From positions 992,001 to 1,056,000 of the forward strand of contig NZ_FQWU01000001.1 of the NCBI RefSeq assembly GCF_900129765.1: a stretch of 64,000 nucleotides of DNA, given 5' to 3'. The stretch is from Massilia sp. CF038. Its GTDB lineage: Bacteria; Pseudomonadota; Gammaproteobacteria; Burkholderiales; Burkholderiaceae_D. The position numbers were made by a program, and so were the translations under genes. A model generated the notes under the pieces. The model was not told the DNA's origin. It did not search any database and was given only the letters and a program-made list of their open reading frames with translations. How positions within the stretch are numbered: the stretch's first letter is position 1; each line of letters opens with the position of its first letter. Shown here piece after piece: positions 39,715 through 48,728 of the stretch.

Positions 39715-41961
39715 TTAACTTTGTGGTTCTTTGGGGATGCTGAATGAGAAGGTGGCGCCTTCGCCAGGACGCGATTCGGCCCACACCCGGCCGCCATGGC
39801 GCTCGATGATGCGGCGCACATTGGCCAGGCCGATGCCGGTGCCCTGGAAGTCTTCCATGCGGTGCAGGCGCTGGAACACGCCAAACAGCTTGTGGACGTA
39901 ATCCATATTGAAGCCGGCCCCGTTGTCGGCCACCGAGACGATCCATTCGGCGTCGTTTTCGCTGGCGCTGATGCGGATTTCGGCCTTGTCTTTCTGGCCG
40001 GTGAATTTGACCGCGTTCGACATCAGATTGTAGAGCGCCAGCTGGAGGAAATTGGGGTCGGCGCGCATGGTCGGCAGCTCGCCGATGTCCCAGTGGATAT
40101 CGCGCCCGCGCATGTCGATCGAGAGCTTGTCCATGCACGAGTTGACCATGTCGCGCATGGGGAAACTGGTGGGGCGCAGGGCCGCCCGGCCCATTTGCGA
40201 AAAACTGAGCAGGTCGTCCACCAGCTTGCCGGCCAGGCGCGCGGAATCCTTGATGTTCTTTAGGAAGCGCTGGCGTTTGTCCAGGCTGTCGTTGCCGGCC
40301 GCGTCCAGCAGCAGATCGGAAAAGCCGACAATGTGGCGCAGCGGCGCGCGCAGATCGTGCGAGACGGAATACGAAAACGCTTCCAGCTCCTTGTTGGCGC
40401 GCCCCAGTTCTTCGGCCAGCTCGGCCATCTGCTCGGCGCGTTCAAGTGCAATCCCGATCAGGGCGCTGCGGAATTCGAGCGCCATTTCTATTTCGCCGCT
40501 GTGCCAGGGCGCGCTGGTGCCATGGATGGTCTCGCGCCATGCCGCAAACGACTGGCGCGGTGACAGCTGGGCCGCCTGGCTGCCGCCGGCCGGCTTGTCG
40601 TACGGGCTGCCGGCCCAGTCAATGGTGTGCACCACTTCGGGCCGGAACCACAGCAGGTAGTGCTTGTGGATGCGCGAGATCGGCATGGCCATCACGCCGC
40701 TGGCGTTGGCGGTCAGGGCCGCGCCCGGCGCGTACACCCCGGCCAGATGGTCGGTGTGGAACAGGTCTTCGTGCGAGTTCAGGTCGAGCCAGCCGACCAG
40801 GGCCCGGATGTCAGCTTCGGCGGGCGCGTCACCATAGGTCAGCAGGCGGTCGTCAAACAGGACCGCGGCCCCGCCAGCGCGCGCAAAGTGCAGCAGTTGC
40901 GGGAACACGGCAGTGATGTTGTCGGTGAAGTCGGCGCTTTGGGTCAGGCCGGCCAGCATCGAGACCATCACGCGCCGCACGTCCAGGCGGAAGGTCAGTT
41001 CGTCGGCATCTTCGCGCGCGGCAATGCACATGGCCAGGATCTGGCCCAGCTGCTCGCAGGCGGTGCGGTTATCGAAGGGCACCGCACACGGCGTGGCATG
41101 GTGGCATGAAATCAAACCCCACAGCTTGCCCTTGACCATCAGCGACACCGACATCGACGCCAGTGTGCCCATGTTGCGCATGTACTGGAGATGGATGGGC
41201 GAGACGCTGCGCAGGGATGCGAACGACAGATCGTTGGGTGCGCCCGTGATCGGATTCAGGGGCGGCACCAGGCGTGCCGGCGTGTAGTTGGCATCCTGGA
41301 TCAGGCGGATCCGGTTGAGCATGTATAGCTCGCGTGCCTGGCGTGGGATGTCGCTGGCCGGGAAGCGCTGGCCCAGGTAGCTGTGGTAGGCCTCGTCGCG
41401 GCATTCGGCCAGTACCTGGCCGTGGCCGTCGGCGTCAAATTGATACGCCATCACGCGCCCGAAGCCGGTGATGGCGCGAATTTCCTGGCACGCCAGGCGG
41501 CTCATTTCCTCGACCGTGGCGGCCTCGTTCAGTTTCAGCAGAAAGTCGCTGACGCGACGGTACAACTGGCGCAGATCGGACGTGCCGGCGGTCGGAATGG
41601 CTTCAAATTCCAGCAGCAGGGCGCTGTCGTAGTAATGCGCCAGCACATTGAACTGGCCTTGATTGGCCAGCGTGATGTGGCACAAAAAGACAGGGCGCTG
41701 GCCGATTTCCGCTTGTGCCACATGGCGGGCCAGTTGCGCGCCATTGTCGGCACCGATGACCGCGGCCAGCGGCTGGCCGATGGCGCTGGCGGCGTCGATG
41801 CCGGTCAGGGTGGACAAATTCTCGCTGGCTTGAAGCAGGAGCAACTCTTTGGTGAGGGATAGCAGAAAGCCATGCGGCTGAATGCTGCCGGGGGTTCGGA
41901 TCGGTTCTTTGTCGCACAGCGACAAGTCCAGATCGACAGTCTCGGGGGTGGCCTCGTTCAT
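39715..41961 (-). CDS. Bacteriophytochrome histidine kinase
   Basis: Red/far-red light receptor kinase of 748 residues. The N-terminal biliverdin-binding Cys16 sits in SLCDKEPIRTPGSIQPHG, the normal bacteriophytochrome attachment site. PAS, GAF (FPASDIPRQARELYMLNR, with the chromophore-contacting DIP motif) and PHY domains follow to about residue 510. HisKA has SYSVSHDLRAPLRHIVGFSD; the ATPase domain has NLMSNAVKFTG, DNGAGF and GTGIGLANVRRI. All parts needed for light-controlled kinase activity are there. It is divergent from the hybrid kinase at 42106. No heme oxygenase, which would make biliverdin, is in this window. Confidence 0.93.
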   Translation of the reverse strand: MNEATPETVDLDLSLCDKEPIRTPGSIQPHGFLLSLTKELLLLQASENLSTLTGIDAASAIGQPLAAVIGADNGAQLARHVAQAEIGQRPVFLCHITLANQGQFNVLAHYYDSALLLEFEAIPTAGTSDLRQLYRRVSDFLLKLNEAATVEEMSRLACQEIRAITGFGRVMAYQFDADGHGQVLAECRDEAYHSYLGQRFPASDIPRQARELYMLNRIRLIQDANYTPARLVPPLNPITGAPNDLSFASLRSVSPIHLQYMRNMGTLASMSVSLMVKGKLWGLISCHHATPCAVPFDNRTACEQLGQILAMCIAAREDADELTFRLDVRRVMVSMLAGLTQSADFTDNITAVFPQLLHFARAGGAAVLFDDRLLTYGDAPAEADIRALVGWLDLNSHEDLFHTDHLAGVYAPGAALTANASGVMAMPISRIHKHYLLWFRPEVVHTIDWAGSPYDKPAGGSQAAQLSPRQSFAAWRETIHGTSAPWHSGEIEMALEFRSALIGIALERAEQMAELAEELGRANKELEAFSYSVSHDLRAPLRHIVGFSDLLLDAAGNDSLDKRQRFLKNIKDSARLAGKLVDDLLSFSQMGRAALRPTSFPMRDMVNSCMDKLSIDMRGRDIHWDIGELPTMRADPNFLQLALYNLMSNAVKFTGQKDKAEIRISASENDAEWIVSVADNGAGFNMDYVHKLFGVFQRLHRMEDFQGTGIGLANVRRIIERHGGRVWAESRPGEGATFSFSIPKEPQS

Positions 41962-42105
41962 CGGTATTTACGGTTTGCGGCGGGATCAGGGCCGCAAATT
42001 TCAAAAACGGAATTGTACTTTAATCACAACGAAATGTTCCGCACGGTTCGCGTGAAATGCGCTGATGTGTGATGGAAAACTTGTTGTTCGTGCGACAATT
42101 CGTCG

Positions 42106-44526
42106 ATGAGCCTAGCCCCTGATTTCGAAGCGCTGTTCCGCGCCTCTCCCTATCCCCACATGGTGGTGAACCGCGACCTGAATTTTGTCGCTGCCAATGA
42201 CGCCTATCTGCGCATTCTGGGCCGCGTCGGCGTCGATCTGCGCGGCCAGTATCTGTTCGCCGCGTTTCCGGACAATCCGGACGATCCCGCTTCCACTGGC
42301 ATTGGCCTGGTGCGCGATTCGATCCTGCGCGCCTTTGAAACGGGACAGCCGCACACCATTGCCTTCGTGCGTTATGCGATCGCGCGCGAAACGGCCGACG
42401 GTACCGTGTTCGATGAGCGTTACTGGAGTACGGTGCACACGCCGGTCGCGGGCCCTGACGGGCAGACGGCCTTCGTGATGCAGAACTCGATCGAAGTGAC
42501 GGAGCTTTACCGCTTCGACCGTGATTCGCACGTCGCTTCAGTGGCGCAGGCGCCGCGCCTGGCTGAGCGGCCCGACCATTTCTACCAGGCCCAGATGCAT
42601 GAAGCGATGATGCGCATCGTCAACGACGAGCGCAGCCATTTGCGCGGCCTGTTCAACCAGGCGCCCGGCTTCATCGCGGTGCTTTCCGGCGAGCGCCATG
42701 TGTTCGAGATGGTGAACCAGGCGTATTACCAACTGGTGGGGCACCGCGAATTGATCGGCAAACCCGTGTGGCAAGCCTTGCCCGAGGTGAGCGGTCAAGG
42801 TTATGACGCCTTGCTCGACGGCGTCTACAGCACCGGCGAACCCTTCGTCGGGCGCAACCTCAAGGTACAGCTGCAGCCGGTCCCGAACGGTCCCTTGATC
42901 GAGCGCTTCATCGATGTGCTGTACCAGCCCATGAAAAACAAGGAGGGGCGCGTCAGCGGCATTTTCGTGCAGGGCCACGACGTGACCGACGCTCACACCG
43001 CCCAGCTGGCCGAGATGGAAAGCGCCGAGCGCCTGTCCGAAGGCATGAATGCAGCCCAGATGATGGTGTGGGACTGGGAGATTGGCACCCGCAAAATGGT
43101 GTTTTCCGACAATGCACAACTGGTGCTGGGGCGCAGCGAAGGCAATATCGACGTCATCAGCGAATCGATTCACCCGGAAGACGCGGCGCGTCTGCGCAGC
43201 GAGCGCGAACGTGCCATCGCCGAGTGCGGCGGCTACCGCGAGATCGTGCGCTTCCGCCGGCCCGACGATGGCCGCATGCTGTGGCTGGACATTCGCGGCA
43301 AAGTGCGCTGCGACGCCGAAGGCAAGCCATTTTCAGTGCGCGGCGTCACGCTTGACGTGACCGACCGCATCCGCGCCGAGGAGGATTTGCGCGACGCGCA
43401 CCGCCGCAAGGATGAATTCCTGGCCATGCTGGCGCACGAACTGCGCAATCCGCTCGCGCCCATCAGCTCGGCCGCGCAGCTGCTGCGCCACGTGCGCCAC
43501 AGCGAGCAGCGGCTGGCAGAAATCACCGACATCATCATCCGTCAGGTCGGTCACATCACCGGTCTGGTGGACGATCTGATCGACGTCTCGCGCGTCACGC
43601 GCGGGCTGATTTCGACCGAGCAGCAGCCGCAGGACCTGCACCGCATCATTGGCGACGCGCTGGAACAGGTGCGCCCGCTGATGCTGACGCGGCGCCACCA
43701 GCTGAGCGTGGAGCTGCCGGCCAACCCGGTGCGCATCATGGGCGACCAGAAGCGCGTGGTGCAAGTGCTGACCAACCTGCTCGGCAACGCGGCCAAGTAC
43801 ACGCCCGAAGGCGGCATCATCGACCTGTCGATGCAGTACGACGACACGCACGTGCATTTGCGCCTGCGCGACAACGGTATCGGCATCGAACCGGACCTGC
43901 TGCCGCGCGTGTTCGACCTGTTCACCCAGGGCGAGCGCAGCGCCGACCGCGCGCAGGGCGGGCTGGGCGTCGGCCTGGCAGTAGTCAAGAGTCTGGCGGA
44001 ACTGCATGGCGGCCAGGTCAGCGCGGCCAGCGAAGGCCGGGGCAAGGGCAGCACCTTCACGCTCACCCTGCCGCTGTTGTGCGCCGGCCCAGAGCTTGCC
44101 GCATTGCCGGTCGAGGCGGACGTGCCCGGCCCGCAACGGCCGATGCGCATCATGGTCGTCGACGACAACCCCGACGCGGCCTGCATGCTCTCGATGCTGC
44201 TCGAGCAGAGCGGCTACAGCGTGAGCACCGAAAACACGCCCGAGGCGGCGCTGGCGCGGGTGGCAGTCGAAGCGCCCGATGTCTGCCTGCTCGACATCGG
44301 CTTGCCCGGCATGGATGGCTACCAGCTGGCACGGGCGCTGCGTGCGCTGCCCGGGATGGAAGGCGCGACGCTCATTGCCATCACCGGCTATGGCCAGGAG
44401 CAGGACCGCCGCAAGACGGCCGAAGCGGGCTTCCAGCATCATCTGGTCAAGCCGGTGGACAGCGCCGAGCTTGGTGCGCTGCTGCAGGGCCTGGCGGCGG
44501 CACGCTGGGAGGCTGTTCCGGTCTGA
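42106..44526 (+). CDS. Multi-PAS hybrid histidine kinase
   Basis: 806 residues, cytosolic. Three PAS-type domains fill the first 430 residues (FRASPYPHMVVNRDLNFVAA; FNQAPGFIAVLSGERHVFEM; a PAS_3-like part MNAAQMMVWDWEIGTRKMVF). HisKA has EFLAMLAHELRNPLAPISSA, the ATPase domain NLLGNAAKYTPEGG and GGLGVGLAVVKSLAELHGG, and a C-terminal receiver IMVVDDNPDAACML, CLLDIGLPGMDGY, HLVKPVD. It starts 144 bp from the divergent bacteriophytochrome start, so both could share control. The kinase core is closely similar to the one at 59713. Confidence 0.9.
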   Translation: MSLAPDFEALFRASPYPHMVVNRDLNFVAANDAYLRILGRVGVDLRGQYLFAAFPDNPDDPASTGIGLVRDSILRAFETGQPHTIAFVRYAIARETADGTVFDERYWSTVHTPVAGPDGQTAFVMQNSIEVTELYRFDRDSHVASVAQAPRLAERPDHFYQAQMHEAMMRIVNDERSHLRGLFNQAPGFIAVLSGERHVFEMVNQAYYQLVGHRELIGKPVWQALPEVSGQGYDALLDGVYSTGEPFVGRNLKVQLQPVPNGPLIERFIDVLYQPMKNKEGRVSGIFVQGHDVTDAHTAQLAEMESAERLSEGMNAAQMMVWDWEIGTRKMVFSDNAQLVLGRSEGNIDVISESIHPEDAARLRSERERAIAECGGYREIVRFRRPDDGRMLWLDIRGKVRCDAEGKPFSVRGVTLDVTDRIRAEEDLRDAHRRKDEFLAMLAHELRNPLAPISSAAQLLRHVRHSEQRLAEITDIIIRQVGHITGLVDDLIDVSRVTRGLISTEQQPQDLHRIIGDALEQVRPLMLTRRHQLSVELPANPVRIMGDQKRVVQVLTNLLGNAAKYTPEGGIIDLSMQYDDTHVHLRLRDNGIGIEPDLLPRVFDLFTQGERSADRAQGGLGVGLAVVKSLAELHGGQVSAASEGRGKGSTFTLTLPLLCAGPELAALPVEADVPGPQRPMRIMVVDDNPDAACMLSMLLEQSGYSVSTENTPEAALARVAVEAPDVCLLDIGLPGMDGYQLARALRALPGMEGATLIAITGYGQEQDRRKTAEAGFQHHLVKPVDSAELGALLQGLAAARWEAVPV

Positions 44527-44570
44527 CGGGCATGCTACACTTTGCTCTCCTTGTTCGAGCGCGTGGCCCG

Positions 44571-46262
44571 ATGCTTTTGCCGAGATTTCGTTCCTTGCAT
44601 GCGACCTTCGCCGTCACCTTGCTGGCGCTGCTGTGCGTCGCAATGCCAGCCTCGGCCGACCCAGCCAGGCGCCAGGTGCTGGTGCTGTATTCGCTCGGTT
44701 CCGATTCGGCCTCGGCCTGGCAATCACGCCTGAACGCCGGCATCGCGCACGAAGTCGGTGGCGGGCAGGGCACGGATGTGCCGGAGGTATTTGATGAGCG
44801 GCTCAACGGCGTGCGCGTGGGCGAATCGGCAGCGCTGGCCGCCATGGCGCCTTATCTGCAGACCAAGTACGCCGGTCTGCGCTTCGACGCTGTCATCGCC
44901 GAAAACTACCAGGCTTGCCGCTTCCTGAGCGAGCATCCCGACCTGTTTCCCGGTGTGGCCCGCTTTTATGTAAACCATGGCCGCCGCGGCTGGAAGCCGG
45001 CCGATGGCACCGGCATGGAAATCGACTTCGATTTCGAGCGCGCCATTGCCGTCATTCCGCGCTCGCTGCCCGACGTCAAACGCATCGTGGTGGTCGGTGA
45101 CCCCACGCCACGCGGGCAGGAATGGATCAACGGCGTGCGCGCCGTGGCCCCGCAATATGCGGGGCGCATCGCCTTCGAATTCTGGGACCGCCAAAGTTTC
45201 GCGCAGCTGTATCAGCGCGCGGCAACCCTCGGCCCCGACAGCGCCATTTACATGTTCCCGACCTACGCCGACAGCGAGGGCGCGCCCGGCATGCCGGCAG
45301 TGGTGGCGCGCAAGCTCGCCGCCAGCGCGCATGTGCCGGTCTATACCTACGTCGATTCCCTGATCGTGCCGGGCATCGTGGGTGGCTACGTGGTCAGTGG
45401 CGAGCGCGTGGGGCGCGCGATCGGACGCCTGGTCAAGGGCCAGCCAGCCGACCTGGCCCAGGTGCAGACCACCATTTTTGACTACCCGCTGGCGCGCCGC
45501 TTCGGCATGACGGAGCTGGAAGGCGTGCACTGGCTCAATGCCGAGCGCAGCGTGTGGGATCTGTACCGCTGGCAGATCATTGGCGGCATCTCGCTCATCG
45601 CCTTGCAGGCGCTGCTGATTTCAGCGCTGATGCTGGCGCTGCGCGGCCGCCGCCGCGCCATGGATGCCCTTGGGCGCGAGCGCGAGCAACTGGAAGACGC
45701 GGTGGCCCAGCGCACGCTGGAGCTGCAGGCGGCCAACAGCGCACTGGAACAGCAAGTGACCACCGATGCCCTCACTGGCATTGGCAACCGGCGCCGCATG
45801 ACCAGCCAGATCAATGCGGAACTCGAACGCACGCGCCGCACCGGCAATCCGCTGTCGCTGCTGATGGTCGATATCGATCACTTCAAGAACGTCAACGACA
45901 GTTTTGGCCACGACGCCGGCGACCGTGCCATTGTGGCAGTGGCGATTGCGCTGGCGGTCGACTTGCGCGGCATCGATTCGGTGGCCCGCTTCGGCGGGGA
46001 GGAGTTCGTGGTCCTGCTGCCCGAAACAGGGCTGGACCGGGCCTGCGACGTGGCCGAGCGCCTGCGCGCCTCGATTGCAGCGCTGCGCCTGGACGACGGC
46101 GATCGCACCATCGAGCTGACCATCAGTATTGGCGTGGCCTGTGCGGGCGGGCGTGGCAGTGCCGACAGCCCCTCGGCGCTGCTCTCGCGCGCCGACCGCG
46201 CCCTGTATCAGGCCAAGGCGGAAGGGCGCAACCGCGTGGTGCGCTCCGAGGAACGCGCGTGA
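44571..46262 (+). CDS. Diguanylate cyclase with periplasmic binding-protein-like sensor
   Basis: 563 residues. Signal peptide (SLHATFAVTLLALLCVAMPASA), then about 300 periplasmic residues like ABC substrate-binding proteins (RQVLVLYSLGSDSASAWQSR, VPEVFDERLNGVRV, IVPGIVGGYVVSGERVGRAI). One transmembrane helix (IIGGISLIALQALLISALML) and a coiled coil lead to a GGDEF domain with TDALTGIGNRRRM, active-site GGEEF and the inhibitory I-site RGID four residues before ARFGGEEF. So it should make c-di-GMP and be feedback-inhibited. I start at 44571 for the signal peptide; an ATG at 44532 is possible. The stop overlaps the photolyase GTG. Confidence 0.88.
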   Translation: MLLPRFRSLHATFAVTLLALLCVAMPASADPARRQVLVLYSLGSDSASAWQSRLNAGIAHEVGGGQGTDVPEVFDERLNGVRVGESAALAAMAPYLQTKYAGLRFDAVIAENYQACRFLSEHPDLFPGVARFYVNHGRRGWKPADGTGMEIDFDFERAIAVIPRSLPDVKRIVVVGDPTPRGQEWINGVRAVAPQYAGRIAFEFWDRQSFAQLYQRAATLGPDSAIYMFPTYADSEGAPGMPAVVARKLAASAHVPVYTYVDSLIVPGIVGGYVVSGERVGRAIGRLVKGQPADLAQVQTTIFDYPLARRFGMTELEGVHWLNAERSVWDLYRWQIIGGISLIALQALLISALMLALRGRRRAMDALGREREQLEDAVAQRTLELQAANSALEQQVTTDALTGIGNRRRMTSQINAELERTRRTGNPLSLLMVDIDHFKNVNDSFGHDAGDRAIVAVAIALAVDLRGIDSVARFGGEEFVVLLPETGLDRACDVAERLRASIAALRLDDGDRTIELTISIGVACAGGRGSADSPSALLSRADRALYQAKAEGRNRVVRSEERA

Positions 46263-47788
46263 CCATCCTGCGCCTGGTTCTGGGCGACCAGCTCAACCCT
46301 GTGCACAGCTGGTTCGACACAGTGCGCGACGACGTCGTCTACACCCTCATGGAAGTGCGCCAGGAAACCGACTACGTGCATCATCACGCGCAAAAGATCA
46401 TCGCCGTGTTTGCCGGCATGCGCGCGCTGGCCCGCACCCTGTCGCAGCGCGGGCACCGCGTGCATTATCTGGCCATTGACGATCCGGCCAACCTGCAGGC
46501 GCTGCCGGCCAATCTGGACTGGCTGCGCGCCCACTACCAGGCCAGCGCATTTGAATACCAGGCGCCCGACGAATGGCGCCTGGACCAGCAGCTGGCGGCC
46601 TATGCCGATGCCTGGCCCGGGCCTGCGCGCATGGTCGACAGCGAGCATTTTCTGACCGCGCGCGACGAGGCGCAGCGCATCTTTGCCGACCGCAAGCAAT
46701 GGCTGATGGAGTACTTCTATCGGCAGATGCGCCTGGTGCACAAGGTGCTGGTCGAGCCGGGCAACAAGCCCGCTGGCGGCCAGTGGAATTTTGACCACGA
46801 CAATCGCAAGCCCTGGCGCGGCACGCCGCCCGAGCCGCACGACACCCGCATTCAGCACGATCACACGGCCTTGTGGGACACCATCTGCCAGGCTGGCGTG
46901 GGCAGCTTTGGCCGCCCCGATGCGGCGCGCATCGTATGGCCGCTGGACCGCGAACAGGCGCTGACCCACCTGGACGCCTTCATCCAGCATGGGCTGCCGC
47001 ATTTTGGCGACTTTCAGGATGCCATGAGCAGCAAGGCGTCGCGCCTGTTCCATTCCATGCTCTCGTTTGCGCTCAATACCAAGATGCTGCATCCACGTGA
47101 AGTGATTGCCGAAGCCGAAGACGCCTGGCGCGCCGGCCACGCGCCACTGCATGCGGTGGAAGGCTTCATCCGCCAGATTCTGGGCTGGCGCGAATACGTG
47201 CGCGGCGTGTACTGGGCCCACATGCCCGGCTACGAGCAGCACAATGTGTTCGGCCACACGCTGGCGCTGCCGTCCTGGTTCTGGGACGGCAAAACCAGCA
47301 TGAACTGCATGCGGCATGCGATTGGCCAGTCGCTTGACGACGCCCATGCCCATCACATTCAGCGCCTGATGGTGATCGGCAATTTCGCCTTGCTGGCCGG
47401 GCTGGACCCGGCCCAGGTGCACCAGTGGTACCTGGGGGTGTACATCGACGCCTTTGAATGGGTGGAAGCGCCCAACACGATCGGCATGAGCCAGTTTGCC
47501 GATGGCGGCCTGCTGGCCACCAAGCCGTATGTGTCCAGCGCAGCCTACATCGACCGCATGAGCGACTATTGCAAGGGCTGCCGCTACGACAAGAAGGCGC
47601 GCCTGGGGCCGGATGCCTGCCCCTACAACGCGCTGTACTGGGATTTTTTCGATCGCAATGCCGAGCGCCTGCAAGGCAATCAGCGGCTGGCGATGGTGTA
47701 CCGCAATCTGCACAATATGGACGAGCAGGCGCGCGACGGGATCCGCACACAGGCAGCCGGCCTGCGCGCGCGGCTGGACCAACTTTAA
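46259..47788 (+). CDS. Iron-sulfur bacterial cryptochrome/(6-4) photolyase (PhrB/CryPro type)
   Basis: 509 residues. The N-terminal TILRLVLGDQLNP and the C-terminal cysteines, one in MNCMRHAIGQ (about residue 349) and three in CKGCRYDKKARLGPDACPYN (about 439-455), are the [4Fe-4S] ligands of the FeS-BCP class, which repairs (6-4) UV photoproducts or acts as a photoreceptor. HHHHAQKI-like VHHHAQKIIAVFAGMRALA and WGWREYVRG-like GWREYVRGVYW are also family features. The start is GTG at 46259, overlapping the cyclase stop, so translation is coupled. It needs FAD and probably a ribolumazine antenna. Confidence 0.93.
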   Translation: MTILRLVLGDQLNPVHSWFDTVRDDVVYTLMEVRQETDYVHHHAQKIIAVFAGMRALARTLSQRGHRVHYLAIDDPANLQALPANLDWLRAHYQASAFEYQAPDEWRLDQQLAAYADAWPGPARMVDSEHFLTARDEAQRIFADRKQWLMEYFYRQMRLVHKVLVEPGNKPAGGQWNFDHDNRKPWRGTPPEPHDTRIQHDHTALWDTICQAGVGSFGRPDAARIVWPLDREQALTHLDAFIQHGLPHFGDFQDAMSSKASRLFHSMLSFALNTKMLHPREVIAEAEDAWRAGHAPLHAVEGFIRQILGWREYVRGVYWAHMPGYEQHNVFGHTLALPSWFWDGKTSMNCMRHAIGQSLDDAHAHHIQRLMVIGNFALLAGLDPAQVHQWYLGVYIDAFEWVEAPNTIGMSQFADGGLLATKPYVSSAAYIDRMSDYCKGCRYDKKARLGPDACPYNALYWDFFDRNAERLQGNQRLAMVYRNLHNMDEQARDGIRTQAAGLRARLDQL

Positions 47789-47801
47789 AGACGGACAAGG
47801 C

Positions 47802-48716
47802 ATGGCACTGCATATTGAAACCCCGCTGATTGAATCAGGCGCACTGGCAAGCGCACAACGCAAGGTCTGGCTCAAGATGGAAGCGCTGCAGCCGCCAGGG
47901 TCCTTCAAGATCCGCGGCATTGGCTACGCGTGCGAACAGTACGTGCAGCGCGGCGCACGCCGCTTCATCAGTTCCTCGGGCGGCAACGCGGGCATTGCCG
48001 CCGCCTATGCGGGGCGCCGCCTGGGTGTGCCAGTGCTGGTGGTGGTGCCCGAAACGACCAGTGAGCGCGCCCGCGCCCTGATCGCGCGCGAGCAGGCCAA
48101 GGTCATCGTGCACGGCGCCAGCTTCCAGGAAGCCAATGCCCATGCCCTGTCGCTGGTAGGGGAGCAGGATGCCTTTATCCATCCCTTTGATGACCCGTTG
48201 CTGTGGCAGGGGCACGCCAGCATGATCGACGAAGTACGCCGTGCCGGTGTGGTGCCCGACGCCGTGGTGTTGTCGGTCGGTGGCGGGGGGCTGTTGTGCG
48301 GGGTGCTGCAGGGCTTGCGCCGCAATGGCTGGGAGAAGTTGCCTGTCATTGCCGTCGAGACGGCCGGTGCCGATTCGCTGGCCCAGGCCATGGCAGCTGG
48401 CGAACGAATCGTCTTGCCGGCCATTGCCAGCATTGCCACCTCGCTCGGTGCGCGCCAGGTGGCGCAACAGGCGTTCAACGAGGCGCGCACGCACGGCGTG
48501 CGCAGCGTGGTGCTGAGCGACGCCGCCGCGGTAGCGGCCTGCATCCGCTTCATGGACGATCAGCGCGTCGTGGTGGAACCGGCCTGCGGCGCGGCGCTGG
48601 CCGCCGTGTATGGCGCCGTGCCCCAGCTGGATGGCTGCCACAACGTGCTGGTGATTGTGTGCGGTGGCGTGACCGCCAGCGTGGCGCAGTTGCAGGCCTG
48701 GTCCGAGCGCGCCTAG
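47802..48716 (+). CDS. PLP-dependent serine/threonine dehydratase-like protein
   Basis: 304 residues of the tryptophan-synthase-beta-like fold. The PLP lysine is in PGSFKIRGIG (about residue 37), the phosphate cradle is SVGGGGLLCGVLQGL, and ISSSGGNAGIAAAYAGRRLGVP is the substrate-binding loop. Members deaminate serine or threonine to pyruvate or 2-oxobutyrate. The length fits L-serine dehydratase of the eukaryote-like type better than IlvA, which has an extra ACT domain. It lies 13 bp after the photolyase gene on the same strand, without a clear functional tie. Confidence 0.82.
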   Translation: MALHIETPLIESGALASAQRKVWLKMEALQPPGSFKIRGIGYACEQYVQRGARRFISSSGGNAGIAAAYAGRRLGVPVLVVVPETTSERARALIAREQAKVIVHGASFQEANAHALSLVGEQDAFIHPFDDPLLWQGHASMIDEVRRAGVVPDAVVLSVGGGGLLCGVLQGLRRNGWEKLPVIAVETAGADSLAQAMAAGERIVLPAIASIATSLGARQVAQQAFNEARTHGVRSVVLSDAAAVAACIRFMDDQRVVVEPACGAALAAVYGAVPQLDGCHNVLVIVCGGVTASVAQLQAWSERA

Positions 48717-48728
48717 CGCGCGTGCTGC

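Noticed and set aside
46208-47920. 570-codon frame on the minus strand opposite the photolyase
   Set aside because: The plus-strand photolyase carries the iron-sulfur cysteines and family signatures; the reverse frame has none.
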